Shown one piece after another: positions 1 to 8,696 of a stretch of 59,937 nt of DNA (within the stretch, counting starts at the first letter, position 1; each line of letters begins with the position of its first letter). Made by a program: the position numbers and the translations under genes. Source of the stretch: Clostridia bacterium (lineage in GTDB: Bacteria > Bacillota > Clostridia > Peptostreptococcales > Caminicellaceae); contig JAKSBP010000325.1 of assembly GCA_022361035.1 (NCBI GenBank), positions 1 through 59,937 on the forward strand, read 5' to 3'. The notes beneath the pieces are model-generated. The model was not told the DNA's origin. It saw only the letters and a program-made list of their open reading frames with translations, and did not search any database.

Positions 1-177
1 ACATCGGGAAACGTAGAAATAATAGTTCCTAAGGATCAAGTTTTTGTTATGGGGGATAATAGAGAAAACAGCATGGATAGCAGGGACCCAAAGGTTGGAA
101 CTATTGACATTGATACAATAAGAGGTAAAGTTCTTGTAAGGCTATTTCCATTTAGCCAAATTGGAAAAGTTAATTAG
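1..177 (+). CDS. lepB: Signal peptidase I, C-terminal fragment
   Basis: Only the last 58 codons lie in the window; the start is upstream of base 1. The reading frame holds the conserved box of type I signal peptidases (VMGDNRENSMDSRDP, about residues 16-30 of the fragment), followed by the usual G-x-V-x-R-x-FPF ending. This membrane-anchored Ser/Lys protease cleaves signal peptides of exported proteins. The catalytic Ser and Lys are outside the window. A strong terminator follows the stop codon, so it is the last gene of its transcript. The family assignment is firm; which paralogue it is cannot be told. Confidence 0.93.
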   Translation, partial: TSGNVEIIVPKDQVFVMGDNRENSMDSRDPKVGTIDIDTIRGKVLVRLFPFSQIGKVN

Positions 178-186
178 AAAAGTTTG

Positions 187-217
187 AAACCAGAGATTTT
201 TCTCTGGTTTTTGTTTA
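187..217 (+). terminator. Rho-independent terminator after lepB
   Basis: A perfect 10-bp stem (187-196 with 201-210) has a TTTT loop and is followed by a T-rich tract. It lies 9 bases after the lepB stop. Confidence 0.9.
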
Positions 218-298
218 TTTTTTGAATAAATGCATATCCTATAATTGATAATTGAATTGGAATTAAACTATAAAATGATTATTACAGGAGGAATAAGC

Positions 299-733
299 GT
301 GAAAAAAGTAAGAGATTTGATGACAAAGGATGTTACCACAGCGGATATGAACTCAACCATAACAGAGGTTGCACAAAGTATGAAGGATTTAAATGTTGGC
401 TCAATACCTATATGTGATGATAATAGAAATATCGTTGGAATAGTCACTGATAGGGATATTGTTTTAAGGTCTGTAGCCGAGGGGAATAATATAAGCAGCA
501 CAAAGGCTGGAGATGTTATGACAGATCAGATAGTTTCAGTTTCTCCGGAAACTGATATCCATGAGGCAGCAAATATAATGGCACAGCATCAAATAAGAAG
601 GCTTCCTGTTGTAGAAAATGGAAAGTTAGTGGGAATAGTAGCTATTGGAGATTTTGCAACTCAAAACATATACATAAATGAAGCAGGAGACGCATTAAGT
701 GATATTTCAAAGCCTACTAGACCCATTCATTAG
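299..733 (+). CDS. CBS-domain pair protein (YhcV-like)
   Basis: A 144-residue soluble protein made almost only of two CBS motifs (about residues 7-60 and 70-125), each with the typical 'vGivtdRDi/vGiVaigD' end. Such stand-alone CBS pairs bind adenine nucleotides and are thought to act as energy or redox sensors; the partner is unknown. I chose GTG 299 because AGGAGG lies 8 bases upstream and the protein then begins MKKVRDLMT, the normal start of a CBS repeat. An in-frame codon at 245 has no ribosome site. It is monocistronic between two terminators. Confidence 0.88.
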   Translation: MKKVRDLMTKDVTTADMNSTITEVAQSMKDLNVGSIPICDDNRNIVGIVTDRDIVLRSVAEGNNISSTKAGDVMTDQIVSVSPETDIHEAANIMAQHQIRRLPVVENGKLVGIVAIGDFATQNIYINEAGDALSDISKPTRPIH

Positions 734-758
734 TACCTATCTAAAGCTGTATTGAAGT

Positions 759-790
759 AAAAGTTCCTGCCAAGCAGGAACTTTTGGTTT
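759..790 (+). terminator. Terminator after the CBS gene
   Basis: A hairpin with arms 759-770 and 774-785 (AAGTTCCTGC/GCAGGAACTT core) has a 3-base loop and is followed by TTTTGGTTT. Confidence 0.85.
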
Positions 791-939
791 GTATTCGTTA
801 AAAATTAATATATACTTATTATATGGATTAATATGACATGACTTAGGATTAAATTTAGGACTAGGGTTAATATTGAAAAGAGATATTTAAGTTGACTCTT
901 AAAAGTATAAAATAAAATGATGCTATAGGGGGATGAAAA

Positions 940-2604
940 ATGATGGGTCAAGAGAATATAAAAATATCATTAAAGGGTGGAACAAATTTAGAAGTTAAAA
1001 GGGGTATTACCCTAAAGGAAATAAAGGATATGGTTGAGACAGAATATGATACTCAAATAGTAGCAGCAAGGGTTAATAACGTTTTAAAGGAGCTAAAGTT
1101 TGCTTTAAATGAGGATTCTGAAGTAGAGTTTCTTGATTTAACCACATCAATTGGACTCAGAATATACCAAAGGGGTCTGTCCTTTGTGTTTATTAGGGCA
1201 GCAATGGAGCTATTACCAGGATGTAGAGTTAGTGTAGAGCATTCATTAAGTAAAGGGTTATATTGTGAAATTAAATATCAGAACCCAATAAATGAAGATT
1301 ATGTAGAAGCTATAGAGGAAAGAATGAGGGAAATCATATATGAGGATGTGGACTTAGAAAAGAAAAGTATATCTAAGGAAGAGGCAAGGGAAATTTTTCA
1401 AGAATTTAATATGGATGCTAAGGAGAAATTACTTAAATATAGGAATAAGGATTGTATAAATATCTATAGTTGTGGATGGTTAAAGAATTATTTCTATGGC
1501 TATATGGTTCCTAGTACAGGATATTTAAAGAATTTCAAATTGAAATTCTATTTGCCCGGAGTAATAATTCAATTTCCAACCAAGGAAGAGCCAAATAAAA
1601 TACCGGAATTTACTGAGCAGCCCAAGTTAGCATCTATATTTCGAGAAACAGAAAAGTGGGGGAACATATTAAATGTAGGATATGTTGCTAATCTTAATGA
1701 AATTATAGAGAAAGATAAACACTCCCAGCTTATAAGGGTGGCTGAAGCTCTACATGAGAAGAAAATTGCTCAGATTGCCGATATGATTACTAAAAACGAA
1801 AAAAGAGTTTTATTAATTGCGGGGCCTTCTTCATCGGGTAAAACTACATTTGCTCAAAGACTTTTAATCCAACTTAAAGTAAATGGACTTAATCCAATAT
1901 CATTGTCAATAGATGATTACTTTGTTGATAGGGAGTTGACTCCAAGGGATGAGGAGGGCAATTATGATTTTGAAGCCTTAGAGGCTGTGGATGTCAATTT
2001 ATTTAATGAACATATGACAAAGCTTATACAGGGCGAGGAGGTTCATGTTCCCACCTTTAACTTCCTAATAGGGAAAAGAGAATATAGGAATAATATACTT
2101 AAAATAGATAAAGATCAACCTATAATAATTGAAGGTATCCATGGTTTAAATGAAAAACTTACTAAGGATATACCCCAAAATAAAAAGTTTAAGATATATA
2201 TAAGTGCTTTGACACAATTAAATATTGATGACCATAATAGAATACCTACTACTGATACAAGACTTATAAGAAGGATGGTAAGAGACAGTAAATATAGGGG
2301 ACATTCTGCACTTACGACCCTAAAAATCTGGAAGTCTGTTAGAAGGGGTGAAGAAAGAAACATATTTCCCTTTCAAGAGGAAGCCGATGTTATGTTCAAT
2401 TCTGCCTTAGCCTATGAATTGGCAGTATTAAAGAAGTATGCTGAGCCTTTATTGACCGAGATTGACAATAAAGAACCCGAATATGCTGAAGCAAAGAGAC
2501 TATTGAAATTTTTAAGCTATTTCAAGGGGATTAATGATGGAAAATTTATATTACAAACCTCTATACTAAAGGAGTTTATTGGAGGAAGCTGTTTTGTAGA
2601 GTAA
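940..2604 (+). CDS. TGS-domain uridine/nucleoside kinase family protein
   Basis: A 554-residue protein. Residues about 1-60 look like a TGS/beta-grasp domain, the middle resembles the threonyl-tRNA synthetase second additional domain, and the C-terminal half is a P-loop kinase of the uridine kinase/phosphoribulokinase family. The Walker A motif GPSSSGKTTF is at about residues 294-303, followed by SIDDYFVDRE and a DTRLIRRMVRD segment. Clostridia carry this architecture as a 'nucleoside kinase'; the phosphate acceptor is not proven. AGGGGG precedes ATG 940, and ATG 943 is an alternative. It stands alone with long non-coding flanks. Confidence 0.85.
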   Translation: MMGQENIKISLKGGTNLEVKRGITLKEIKDMVETEYDTQIVAARVNNVLKELKFALNEDSEVEFLDLTTSIGLRIYQRGLSFVFIRAAMELLPGCRVSVEHSLSKGLYCEIKYQNPINEDYVEAIEERMREIIYEDVDLEKKSISKEEAREIFQEFNMDAKEKLLKYRNKDCINIYSCGWLKNYFYGYMVPSTGYLKNFKLKFYLPGVIIQFPTKEEPNKIPEFTEQPKLASIFRETEKWGNILNVGYVANLNEIIEKDKHSQLIRVAEALHEKKIAQIADMITKNEKRVLLIAGPSSSGKTTFAQRLLIQLKVNGLNPISLSIDDYFVDRELTPRDEEGNYDFEALEAVDVNLFNEHMTKLIQGEEVHVPTFNFLIGKREYRNNILKIDKDQPIIIEGIHGLNEKLTKDIPQNKKFKIYISALTQLNIDDHNRIPTTDTRLIRRMVRDSKYRGHSALTTLKIWKSVRRGEERNIFPFQEEADVMFNSALAYELAVLKKYAEPLLTEIDNKEPEYAEAKRLLKFLSYFKGINDGKFILQTSILKEFIGGSCFVE

Positions 2605-2782
2605 AAATATGTAATATCCATTGATTTTCTAAACTGATAACTTTAGACTAAAGGATTTAGAGTTGCTTAGTATGATATAATAGTTTAAAGAAGGATAATA
2701 TTAGCCTATATAGAATAATTATATTAACACTTTATAATAGGTTAAAAGACATAATAGAGAAATTTATTTGTATTCAAATAAA

Positions 2783-2973
2783 GATAACTAATTTTTAAAG
2801 TAAAATAAATTTCTGTGAGAAATGTAGAAGAGCTTATGAATTTTTAACCCTCCCACTTCTGCTGGTGGGAGATTTTGCTTTCCTGTTTCAAGTGGAGTAG
2901 AAAGTCTTAAGATTTGGCATAGGAGTTCATTATTTTCTCTGCTACTTATCTTAAGTCTTAGTATTAGTTATCG
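2783..2973 (+). repeat. Family B hairpin repeat, rearranged copy
   Basis: It shares AATGTAGAAGAG with the copies at 29890 and 37532, and TTATCTTAAGTCTTAG with 29958 and 34845. A GTGGGAG hairpin and a second inverted repeat interrupt the copy, so its limits are approximate. Confidence 0.5.
2850..2876 (+). terminator. Hairpin, possible terminator
   Basis: A 7-bp stem CTCCCAC/GTGGGAG has an 8-base loop and is followed by ATTTT. The T tract is short, so termination is only plausible. Confidence 0.45.
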
Positions 2974-3047
2974 AGGGATGATGCCGTAAAAACATATCTA
3001 GAAAATATACTTTCTTTAAAAAATTTAAATATAATTGGAGTGCTATT

Positions 3048-4715
3048 ATGATTATAGAAAAGAGAGATAGATCCTATGAGATTAATAATGACTATTTATA
3101 TATTGTAATTACTCTTTTATTAACTACTGTGATATTCTTTTTACTAATTGTTTTTGAACATAAAATCTATAGAATTTTAAATGTAGTGAACTTTTTAACA
3201 TGGCATATCTTATTGGAGCTTTTTAGTGTAATTATTTCATTCATTATTTTCAATAATTGCTATCACTCCTATAAACATACGAGAAGATTTAGGTTATTAA
3301 TATTGGCAACCACTTTTTTTATCGTAGGTTCTTTGGATTTTCTCCACGCTTTAGCCTATGAAGGCATGCCTAACACCTTTACAGCTAGCTCAGCAAATAT
3401 TGCCATTACATATTGGATTATTGCAAGGTTAATTATGGCAATAGGCATTTTTATAACTTCTATTACACCCTTAGAGAAAAAAGTGAAAAATAACGAAAGA
3501 ACTATTCTACATATAAGTATAGTTCTCACATTTATAATATTCTATATAGTTGTATACAAATCTCATATTATACCACCGCTTTTCATTGAAGGAAAGGGTC
3601 TAACGAGTTTAAAAATATATTTAGAGTATATAGTAATACTTTTTCAAGTTCTATCAATATTCTATCTTTTAAAAAACTATAGAAGTACATCGAATAAGTA
3701 CCTTATAATCTTATCTTCTGCTCTTATACTGACAGTATTTAGTGAAGCTCTTTTTACTCTATATAAGAACATGTATGATACATTTAATCTTCTAGGGCAT
3801 ATATATAAGGCCCTAGGCTTTTATTTAATATATTATGCCATATTTAAGTATAATATTGATATGCCCTACATCAAGCTCAAAGAAGCACAAGGGAAGATAG
3901 AACTATATGCAAATAACCTAGAGAAAATAGTTAATATTAGAACAAAGGAGTTTAAGGAGGCTAATGACAGATTACATAGGGAATTAGATTATGCTAAAGT
4001 TATTCAACAGTCCCTTTTACCTCCTAATAAGATGAGTTTTAAAAATGTAGTATTTAATTCAGGGTATATACCCTGCGAAAAGCTTAGTGGGGATTTTTAT
4101 GATATCTATGAAATTGATAAAGATAACATTGGAATGTATATATTAGATGTTACTGGCCATGGTGTACCGGCAGCCCTATTAACCATGTTTAGCATAAACA
4201 ACATAAAATCCAATGAACGGCTCATAAAGAGATATAGGGGACTTAAGCCCCATAAAAATCTTCAAAATTTTTATGAAGCATTTAATAAGCTCAATTTTCC
4301 AGAAGAAATGCATATAGTAACCTTTTTAGCCACCTATAATATATCGAGTAAAGTTCTAACCTATTGTTCAGCAGGGATGAATTGTTATCCAATTTTAATT
4401 AGAAGAGCAGGAGAGTATGAATTTTTAGATAAGAGTAAAGGATTTCCAATTTGTCAGTTTAGTGATTTTTTTACTCCGCAATATGAGAGTGCTAAGGTTC
4501 AATTAAATAAAGGTGACAAAGTAATATTTTACACAGATGGTTTAGTTGATGTTCAAAAAAATTCTTTGTTAAGTGAGGAAGATTTAATAAATATTTTATT
4601 GGAAAATCGTAATAATGATATTAAGGAGTTAAATAGAAATATTATTGAAAAAATGAAAAATCCAAAACAATATTTTGAAGATGACATTACTTATTTTATT
4701 ATGGAAATTGTATAG
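3048..4715 (+). CDS. MASE3-sensor SpoIIE-type protein phosphatase
   Basis: A 555-residue membrane protein. Residues about 14-265 hold around eight hydrophobic segments, including DFLHALAYEGMP between segments 3 and 4, as in the MASE3 sensor domain. A coiled-coil linker at about 280-318 follows. From about 320 to the end is a PP2C/SpoIIE serine phosphatase domain, with metal-binding acidic motifs SGDFYDIYEID and DVTGHGVPAAL and a C-terminal YTDGLVD. By family it should dephosphorylate an anti-sigma-factor antagonist in response to a membrane or ligand signal. No sigma factor, STAS protein or HPK partner is adjacent, so the target is unknown. A TTGGAGTG ribosome site precedes ATG 3048. Confidence 0.88.
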   Translation: MIIEKRDRSYEINNDYLYIVITLLLTTVIFFLLIVFEHKIYRILNVVNFLTWHILLELFSVIISFIIFNNCYHSYKHTRRFRLLILATTFFIVGSLDFLHALAYEGMPNTFTASSANIAITYWIIARLIMAIGIFITSITPLEKKVKNNERTILHISIVLTFIIFYIVVYKSHIIPPLFIEGKGLTSLKIYLEYIVILFQVLSIFYLLKNYRSTSNKYLIILSSALILTVFSEALFTLYKNMYDTFNLLGHIYKALGFYLIYYAIFKYNIDMPYIKLKEAQGKIELYANNLEKIVNIRTKEFKEANDRLHRELDYAKVIQQSLLPPNKMSFKNVVFNSGYIPCEKLSGDFYDIYEIDKDNIGMYILDVTGHGVPAALLTMFSINNIKSNERLIKRYRGLKPHKNLQNFYEAFNKLNFPEEMHIVTFLATYNISSKVLTYCSAGMNCYPILIRRAGEYEFLDKSKGFPICQFSDFFTPQYESAKVQLNKGDKVIFYTDGLVDVQKNSLLSEEDLINILLENRNNDIKELNRNIIEKMKNPKQYFEDDITYFIMEIV

Positions 4716-4729
4716 TGAAATATCAAAGA

Positions 4730-4758
4730 TTGACTAAGTATCATAAAAATAATATAAT
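4730..4758 (+). promoter_or_regulatory. Promoter for the winged-helix gene
   Basis: TTGACT (4730-4735), a 17-base spacer and TATAAT (4753-4758), a close match to the vegetative consensus, about 80 bases before the 4841 start. Confidence 0.7.
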
Positions 4759-4840
4759 ATATATAAAAATTCGTAATTATTAGACTTTTTGGATAGCCAT
4801 TTATAACAACTTGAGTCCTTAAAAAAGAAGGAGATTTTAT

Positions 4841-5413
4841 ATGAAGGATATTTTAGTACTAAGGGAATTGGAACAGATAAAAGCAATAGCACATCCATAT
4901 AGGTTAGAAATTATTGAATCCTTTGAAGAGGCTTCGGCTACAGCTAAACAGATTGCAGACAAGATGAGTGAGCCCCATGCGAAGGTAAATTACCATATAA
5001 AGACCTTGCTAAAGGTAGGGATTCTTGAACTGGTAGAGGAGAAGGTTAAACTTGGAATAGTTGAAAAATACTATAGGCCATCGGCAAAGAATTTTGTTAT
5101 CGACAGGAATATACTAAATAGCGGAGAAAAAAATGTATTAGAATCATTAGCACAGGCATCTATATCTATATTTGAAAGTATCTCAAAGGAATTTTATAGG
5201 GCAGTAGAGTATACTAATGAAAAGGAATATCCGAAAAAATTTCTATATTACTATGACTACTACTTAACCCTTGATGAGATTGCAGAGCTGCAAGATAAGC
5301 TTAAATCTGTTTATGAAGAGTTTTTGAAAGATAAGAAGGATAAGGATAGAACTGATACGAAAAGATATTCTATATCATCCCTTATGATACCAAGGGTAAG
5401 AGATAAAAAGTAA
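4841..5413 (+). CDS. ArsR-like winged-helix transcriptional regulator
   Basis: A 190-residue protein. Residues about 8-70 form a winged helix-turn-helix of the ArsR type (IAHPYRLEIIESF, then ATAKQIADKM, then HAKVNYHIKTLLKVGIL). The C-terminal half is helical and charged, with no metal-binding Cys pair, so a classic metal sensor is unlikely. A GAAGGAG ribosome site precedes ATG 4841. It has its own promoter and is directly upstream of the oligopeptide transporter operon, so local control of that operon is a reasonable inference, not shown. An inverted repeat just after the gene could be its terminator or an operator. Confidence 0.82.
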   Translation: MKDILVLRELEQIKAIAHPYRLEIIESFEEASATAKQIADKMSEPHAKVNYHIKTLLKVGILELVEEKVKLGIVEKYYRPSAKNFVIDRNILNSGEKNVLESLAQASISIFESISKEFYRAVEYTNEKEYPKKFLYYYDYYLTLDEIAELQDKLKSVYEEFLKDKKDKDRTDTKRYSISSLMIPRVRDKK

Positions 5414-5421
5414 AATATTTT

Positions 5422-5469
5422 GCAGATTGTATAAGTGAGTAACTAAGGTATACAAACTATACAATCTGC
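5422..5469. promoter_or_regulatory. 12-bp inverted repeat with 24-base loop
   Basis: GCAGATTGTATA (5422-5433) pairs with TATACAATCTGC (5458-5469), and the loop ends in GGTATACAAAC. No T run follows. It may be an operator for the neighbouring regulator or a weak terminator. Confidence 0.45.
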
Positions 5470-5557
5470 GTAAATATATATTGTAAAATTACTTTCTTAA
5501 TTTATAGTGAGCTTTCTTCAGTACTCTTTAATTGAAAAATTAAAGTTTAATATTACC

Positions 5558-5587
5558 TTGTCATATAAATAAAATTATTTGTATAAT
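5558..5587 (+). promoter_or_regulatory. Promoter of the oligopeptide transporter operon
   Basis: TTGTCA (5558-5563), an 18-base spacer and TATAAT (5582-5587), about 135 bases before the lipoprotein start. Confidence 0.6.
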
Positions 5588-5721
5588 TTTTTTGTCGAAC
5601 ATTGTCTAAATATTAAAAATAATGACAGAAATATGGAAGGGGTGATTTAAAAAGGGAAAAAATTAAATAGTTAGTTAAAGTAATCTAGTATATTAAATTA
5701 ATTAATTGAGGGGGACTAAAG

Positions 5722-7506
5722 GTGTTTAAAAGATCATTAGTATTGCTACTTATATTTTGTTTAACCTTTATTTTAGCTTTATCAGGATGTACACAGCAAG
5801 CAGATAATACTCAACAAGATACTGAGCTAGCAGGTCAAATTGATCAAGAGGGTCAAAAGGATGCTCAAGACGTTCAGAAACAAGAAAGTGATTTAACAGT
5901 TCCGAATCCTGCAAAAACTAGAAAGTCGAGCGATGCTTTTGTAATAGGTGACGCTGGTGGCTTCAAAGGACAGTTTATAAGTTCATATAATACTTCCGTT
6001 ACTGATGCCTTTGTTATGAGAGTATGTTTTAGCCCTCTGCTTAGGTATAATAATAAGGGCGAAATAGAGAATGTCCTTGTGAAAAGCTACAATCTTTCCG
6101 AAGACAAGAAGACTTTTACATTTGATCTAAGGGATGATGTCAAGTTTTCCGATGGAACGCCCCTTACAGCTAAAGACGTTGCCTTTACATATCATATCCT
6201 TGCAGATCCAAGCTACGATGGTCGTCATGCTGCTGTTGTCCAAGATCTTGTTGGATTTAAAGAATATAATGAAGATGAAGAGGGCAAAATCAAATCTATG
6301 TCCGGTATAAAGATAATCGATGACCATACAATATCTTTTACATTCAAGGAAGCATTAAGAGTAAATATTGAGAATTTTGTAAATCAATTATATATTATGC
6401 CTGAGCATTTCTATAAGTTTGAAAAGGGTAATACCCAAGAACTAAAGGCTAAGCAGCATGAGGTATTGGGTTCTGGTCCTTATAAATTAGCGAAATTCCA
6501 ACCTGGTCAATTCGTTGAGTTGGCTATAAATGAGAATTATTTTGGTGAAAAGAAGCCTCAAATTGAAAAAGTTATAATAAAACAAACTGAAAATGCCACT
6601 GAAACAGAGGAATTGGTGGCTGGACAAATTGACATGTTAGCTGGCGAGATTGATCCCGATAATCTTCAAATAGCTAAAGATGCTGGATTTATAGATTTTT
6701 ATCAGTATCCGAGATCAGGCTATGGATACCTTAGATTTAATACTAAAGAAACACCTACCAATGATAAGAATGTTCGTAAAGCTTTAGTGTACGGTTTCAA
6801 TCGTAAGGCCTTTGTTGATGCATTCTTTAAGGGGTTAGCTAAGACTCAAGATGTACCAATGAATCAAATTGCCTGGGGATATACTAAGGAGCTTCAGGAA
6901 AAGCTTATAACCTATGATTATGACCCTGAAAAGGCAGGCAGTCTCCTAGATGATGCTGGCTGGAAAATGGGGGATGATGGATTCCGCTATAAGGATGGGG
7001 AGAAGCTTTCTGTACACATAGTATCGATATCCGACTTGGAAATGTGGGAAATGGTTGCTGGTCTAATGTCAGATAATTATAAGAAAATTGGTGTAGAACT
7101 TAAAATAAGTATGATGGATTTCAACTCTCTACTTACTAAGGTTTATGATGAAAGGGAAGACTTTAACATGTACAGCATGGCAGTTACCTTCTATACCCCT
7201 GACCCAGCCCAGGATTTATACAGTAGGTGGCACTCCCAGTTTAATCTACCGGGCGGCGATAATACGGCTCAGTTTACAAATGAAAAGAACGACGAGCTGT
7301 TAGAAGAGCTTAGAAAAGAATTTGATATTGAAAAGGCTAAAAAATTATATGAAGAATGGGCACTCAATATTAATGATGAAATGCCTATATTGATTCTCTA
7401 TGCAAATCTTTATACTGATATGGTAAATAACAGAGTTAAGGGATATAATCCAACTGCAATTTATAACTGGTCCCATGATATAGTTAATATGTATATAGAA
7501 GAATAG
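5722..7506 (+). CDS. Oligopeptide ABC transporter substrate-binding lipoprotein
   Basis: A 594-residue SBP_bac_5 (OppA/DppA) family protein. A lipoprotein signal peptide (hydrophobic core 6-20, lipobox LSGC with Cys23) is followed by a low-complexity Gln/Asp-rich linker to about residue 60. The body then carries family signatures: FDLRDDVKFSDGTPLTAKDV and the GSGPYKL segment. GTG 5722 follows GAGGGGG at proper spacing. It should sit on the outer face of the membrane and deliver peptides to the permeases that follow. A 209-base structured gap separates it from the permease, as is common when the binding protein is made in excess. The exact ligand is unknown. Confidence 0.88.
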   Translation: MFKRSLVLLLIFCLTFILALSGCTQQADNTQQDTELAGQIDQEGQKDAQDVQKQESDLTVPNPAKTRKSSDAFVIGDAGGFKGQFISSYNTSVTDAFVMRVCFSPLLRYNNKGEIENVLVKSYNLSEDKKTFTFDLRDDVKFSDGTPLTAKDVAFTYHILADPSYDGRHAAVVQDLVGFKEYNEDEEGKIKSMSGIKIIDDHTISFTFKEALRVNIENFVNQLYIMPEHFYKFEKGNTQELKAKQHEVLGSGPYKLAKFQPGQFVELAINENYFGEKKPQIEKVIIKQTENATETEELVAGQIDMLAGEIDPDNLQIAKDAGFIDFYQYPRSGYGYLRFNTKETPTNDKNVRKALVYGFNRKAFVDAFFKGLAKTQDVPMNQIAWGYTKELQEKLITYDYDPEKAGSLLDDAGWKMGDDGFRYKDGEKLSVHIVSISDLEMWEMVAGLMSDNYKKIGVELKISMMDFNSLLTKVYDEREDFNMYSMAVTFYTPDPAQDLYSRWHSQFNLPGGDNTAQFTNEKNDELLEELRKEFDIEKAKKLYEEWALNINDEMPILILYANLYTDMVNNRVKGYNPTAIYNWSHDIVNMYIEE

Positions 7507-7531
7507 AGTTCTATTTGTACAATCAAATATA

Positions 7532-7663
7532 ATGTCTGGTATTTATCGGGCATCATCTTGTTGATAATGTCATAGGATAACGGGCTGTTGGGAAATACCC
7601 TAGTCAAGGAAGAGCAAAATAGGGGATTTATCAACAGTCTGATGCTCGGTTTTTACCGGGCAT
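7532..7663 (+). promoter_or_regulatory. Multi-hairpin intercistronic region in the oligopeptide operon
   Basis: Three elements are visible: hairpin 7532-7553 (ATGTCTGG/TCGGGCAT with G-U pairs), a long-range stem TGTTGATAA/TTATCAACA (7560-7568 with 7628-7636), and hairpin 7642-7663 (ATGCTCGG/CCGGGCAT, followed by TATT). They may stabilise the lipoprotein mRNA or attenuate the permease genes. Confidence 0.5.
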
Positions 7664-7715
7664 TATTAAATTGAGTAAAAAATATTAAAATTTTTTAACA
7701 AGAGGGGGAGATGTA

Positions 7716-8684
7716 TTGCTAAAGTATATTTTTAGAAGACTGATTCAAATGATTCCGGTAATAATTGTTATCTCAATTTTACTATTTTGTCTAGTCAAGG
7801 CTATGCCAGGAGACCCGGTTCGAGCCTATTTAGGGGTAAATAGTAAGGTGTCTCCGGAAATAAAAGAAAAGCTCATGTCAGACCTAGGTCTTGATCAGCC
7901 AATGCATATTCAGTATTTTATGTGGCTTAAGCGAATGGCTAATGGAGACTTTGGTGAATCCATACAGTACAAACGACCTGTGAGTGAAGTAGTAGGCGAT
8001 TTCCTTTGGAATACATTTTTACTTAAAATAGTTGTCTTTATTCTGGCCTTTGGAATTTCTATACCCATAGGTATAATATGTGCAGTTAAACAGTATTCAA
8101 AAACGGATAATTTTTGGACAGTATTTTCATTAATAGGTATTTCAATGCCTTCCTTCTTCTTTGGACTGCTGCTAATTTTTGCATTTGCAGTAAACTTTAG
8201 ATTATTTCCTATAAGCGGTATGGTTACACCAGGAACTGACTATACGGGATTAGAGTATGTTTTAGATATGGCAAAGCATATGGTTTTACCAGTTACTGTA
8301 TTGACTATTTCGAGTCTAGCTAGTTTAGTGAGATATATACGTAATAGTATGCTTGAAGTTGTTAAGCAGGACTACATAAGAACTGCACGTTCTAAGGGAT
8401 TGGGTGAAAAAATTGTAATATATAAACACGCCTTTCGTAACGCTTTGATACCTATAGTAACTTTAATAGGTATTTGGATACCATTCCTATTTACTGGCTC
8501 GGTTATAACGGAGAAAGTTTTTGTTTGGCCGGGAATAGGTAGAGTTTTATATGAAGGAGTTATAATGAGGGATTATAACCTTATAATGACCCTTAATATG
8601 CTTTTTGCTTTACTCATGCTAATGGGCAATCTTCTACAGGATATTGGATATGCTATAGTTGACCCAAGGGTAAAGGTAGAATAG
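7716..8684 (+). CDS. oppB: Oligopeptide ABC transporter permease, OppB/DppB type
   Basis: A 322-residue integral membrane protein of the BPD_transp_1 family. A first membrane helix (about 9-30) is followed by the periplasmic-type signature MPGDPVRAYLG, then five more hydrophobic segments. The cytoplasmic EAA loop is at YIRTARSKGLGEKIVIYKHAFRNAL in outline (about 225-249). TTG 7716 is preceded by AGAGGGGGA. The nearby ATG at 7711 is out of frame. It is followed after 12 bases by its partner permease. Confidence 0.9.
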   Translation: MLKYIFRRLIQMIPVIIVISILLFCLVKAMPGDPVRAYLGVNSKVSPEIKEKLMSDLGLDQPMHIQYFMWLKRMANGDFGESIQYKRPVSEVVGDFLWNTFLLKIVVFILAFGISIPIGIICAVKQYSKTDNFWTVFSLIGISMPSFFFGLLLIFAFAVNFRLFPISGMVTPGTDYTGLEYVLDMAKHMVLPVTVLTISSLASLVRYIRNSMLEVVKQDYIRTARSKGLGEKIVIYKHAFRNALIPIVTLIGIWIPFLFTGSVITEKVFVWPGIGRVLYEGVIMRDYNLIMTLNMLFALLMLMGNLLQDIGYAIVDPRVKVE

Positions 8685-8696
8685 GAGGGTGTAGTT

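Larger units (their letters stand above)
2605..3047. other. 443-base intergenic region with a family B hairpin element
   Basis: No credible gene. It contains a TATAAT box near 2680, a 12-bp inverted repeat (AGAAATTTATTT ... AAATAAATTTCT, about 2758-2814), a GC-rich hairpin (2850-2876), and a second inverted repeat CTTAAGAT...ATCTTAAG about 2906-2956. The segment about 2783-2973 shares its loop core (AATGTAGAAGAG) and right end (TTATCTTAAGTCTTAG) with repeats elsewhere in the window. Confidence 0.6.

Noticed and set aside
5471-5721. Riboswitch in the oligopeptide operon leader
   Set aside because: Only AT-rich sequence and a promoter; no conserved aptamer or terminator-antiterminator pair.
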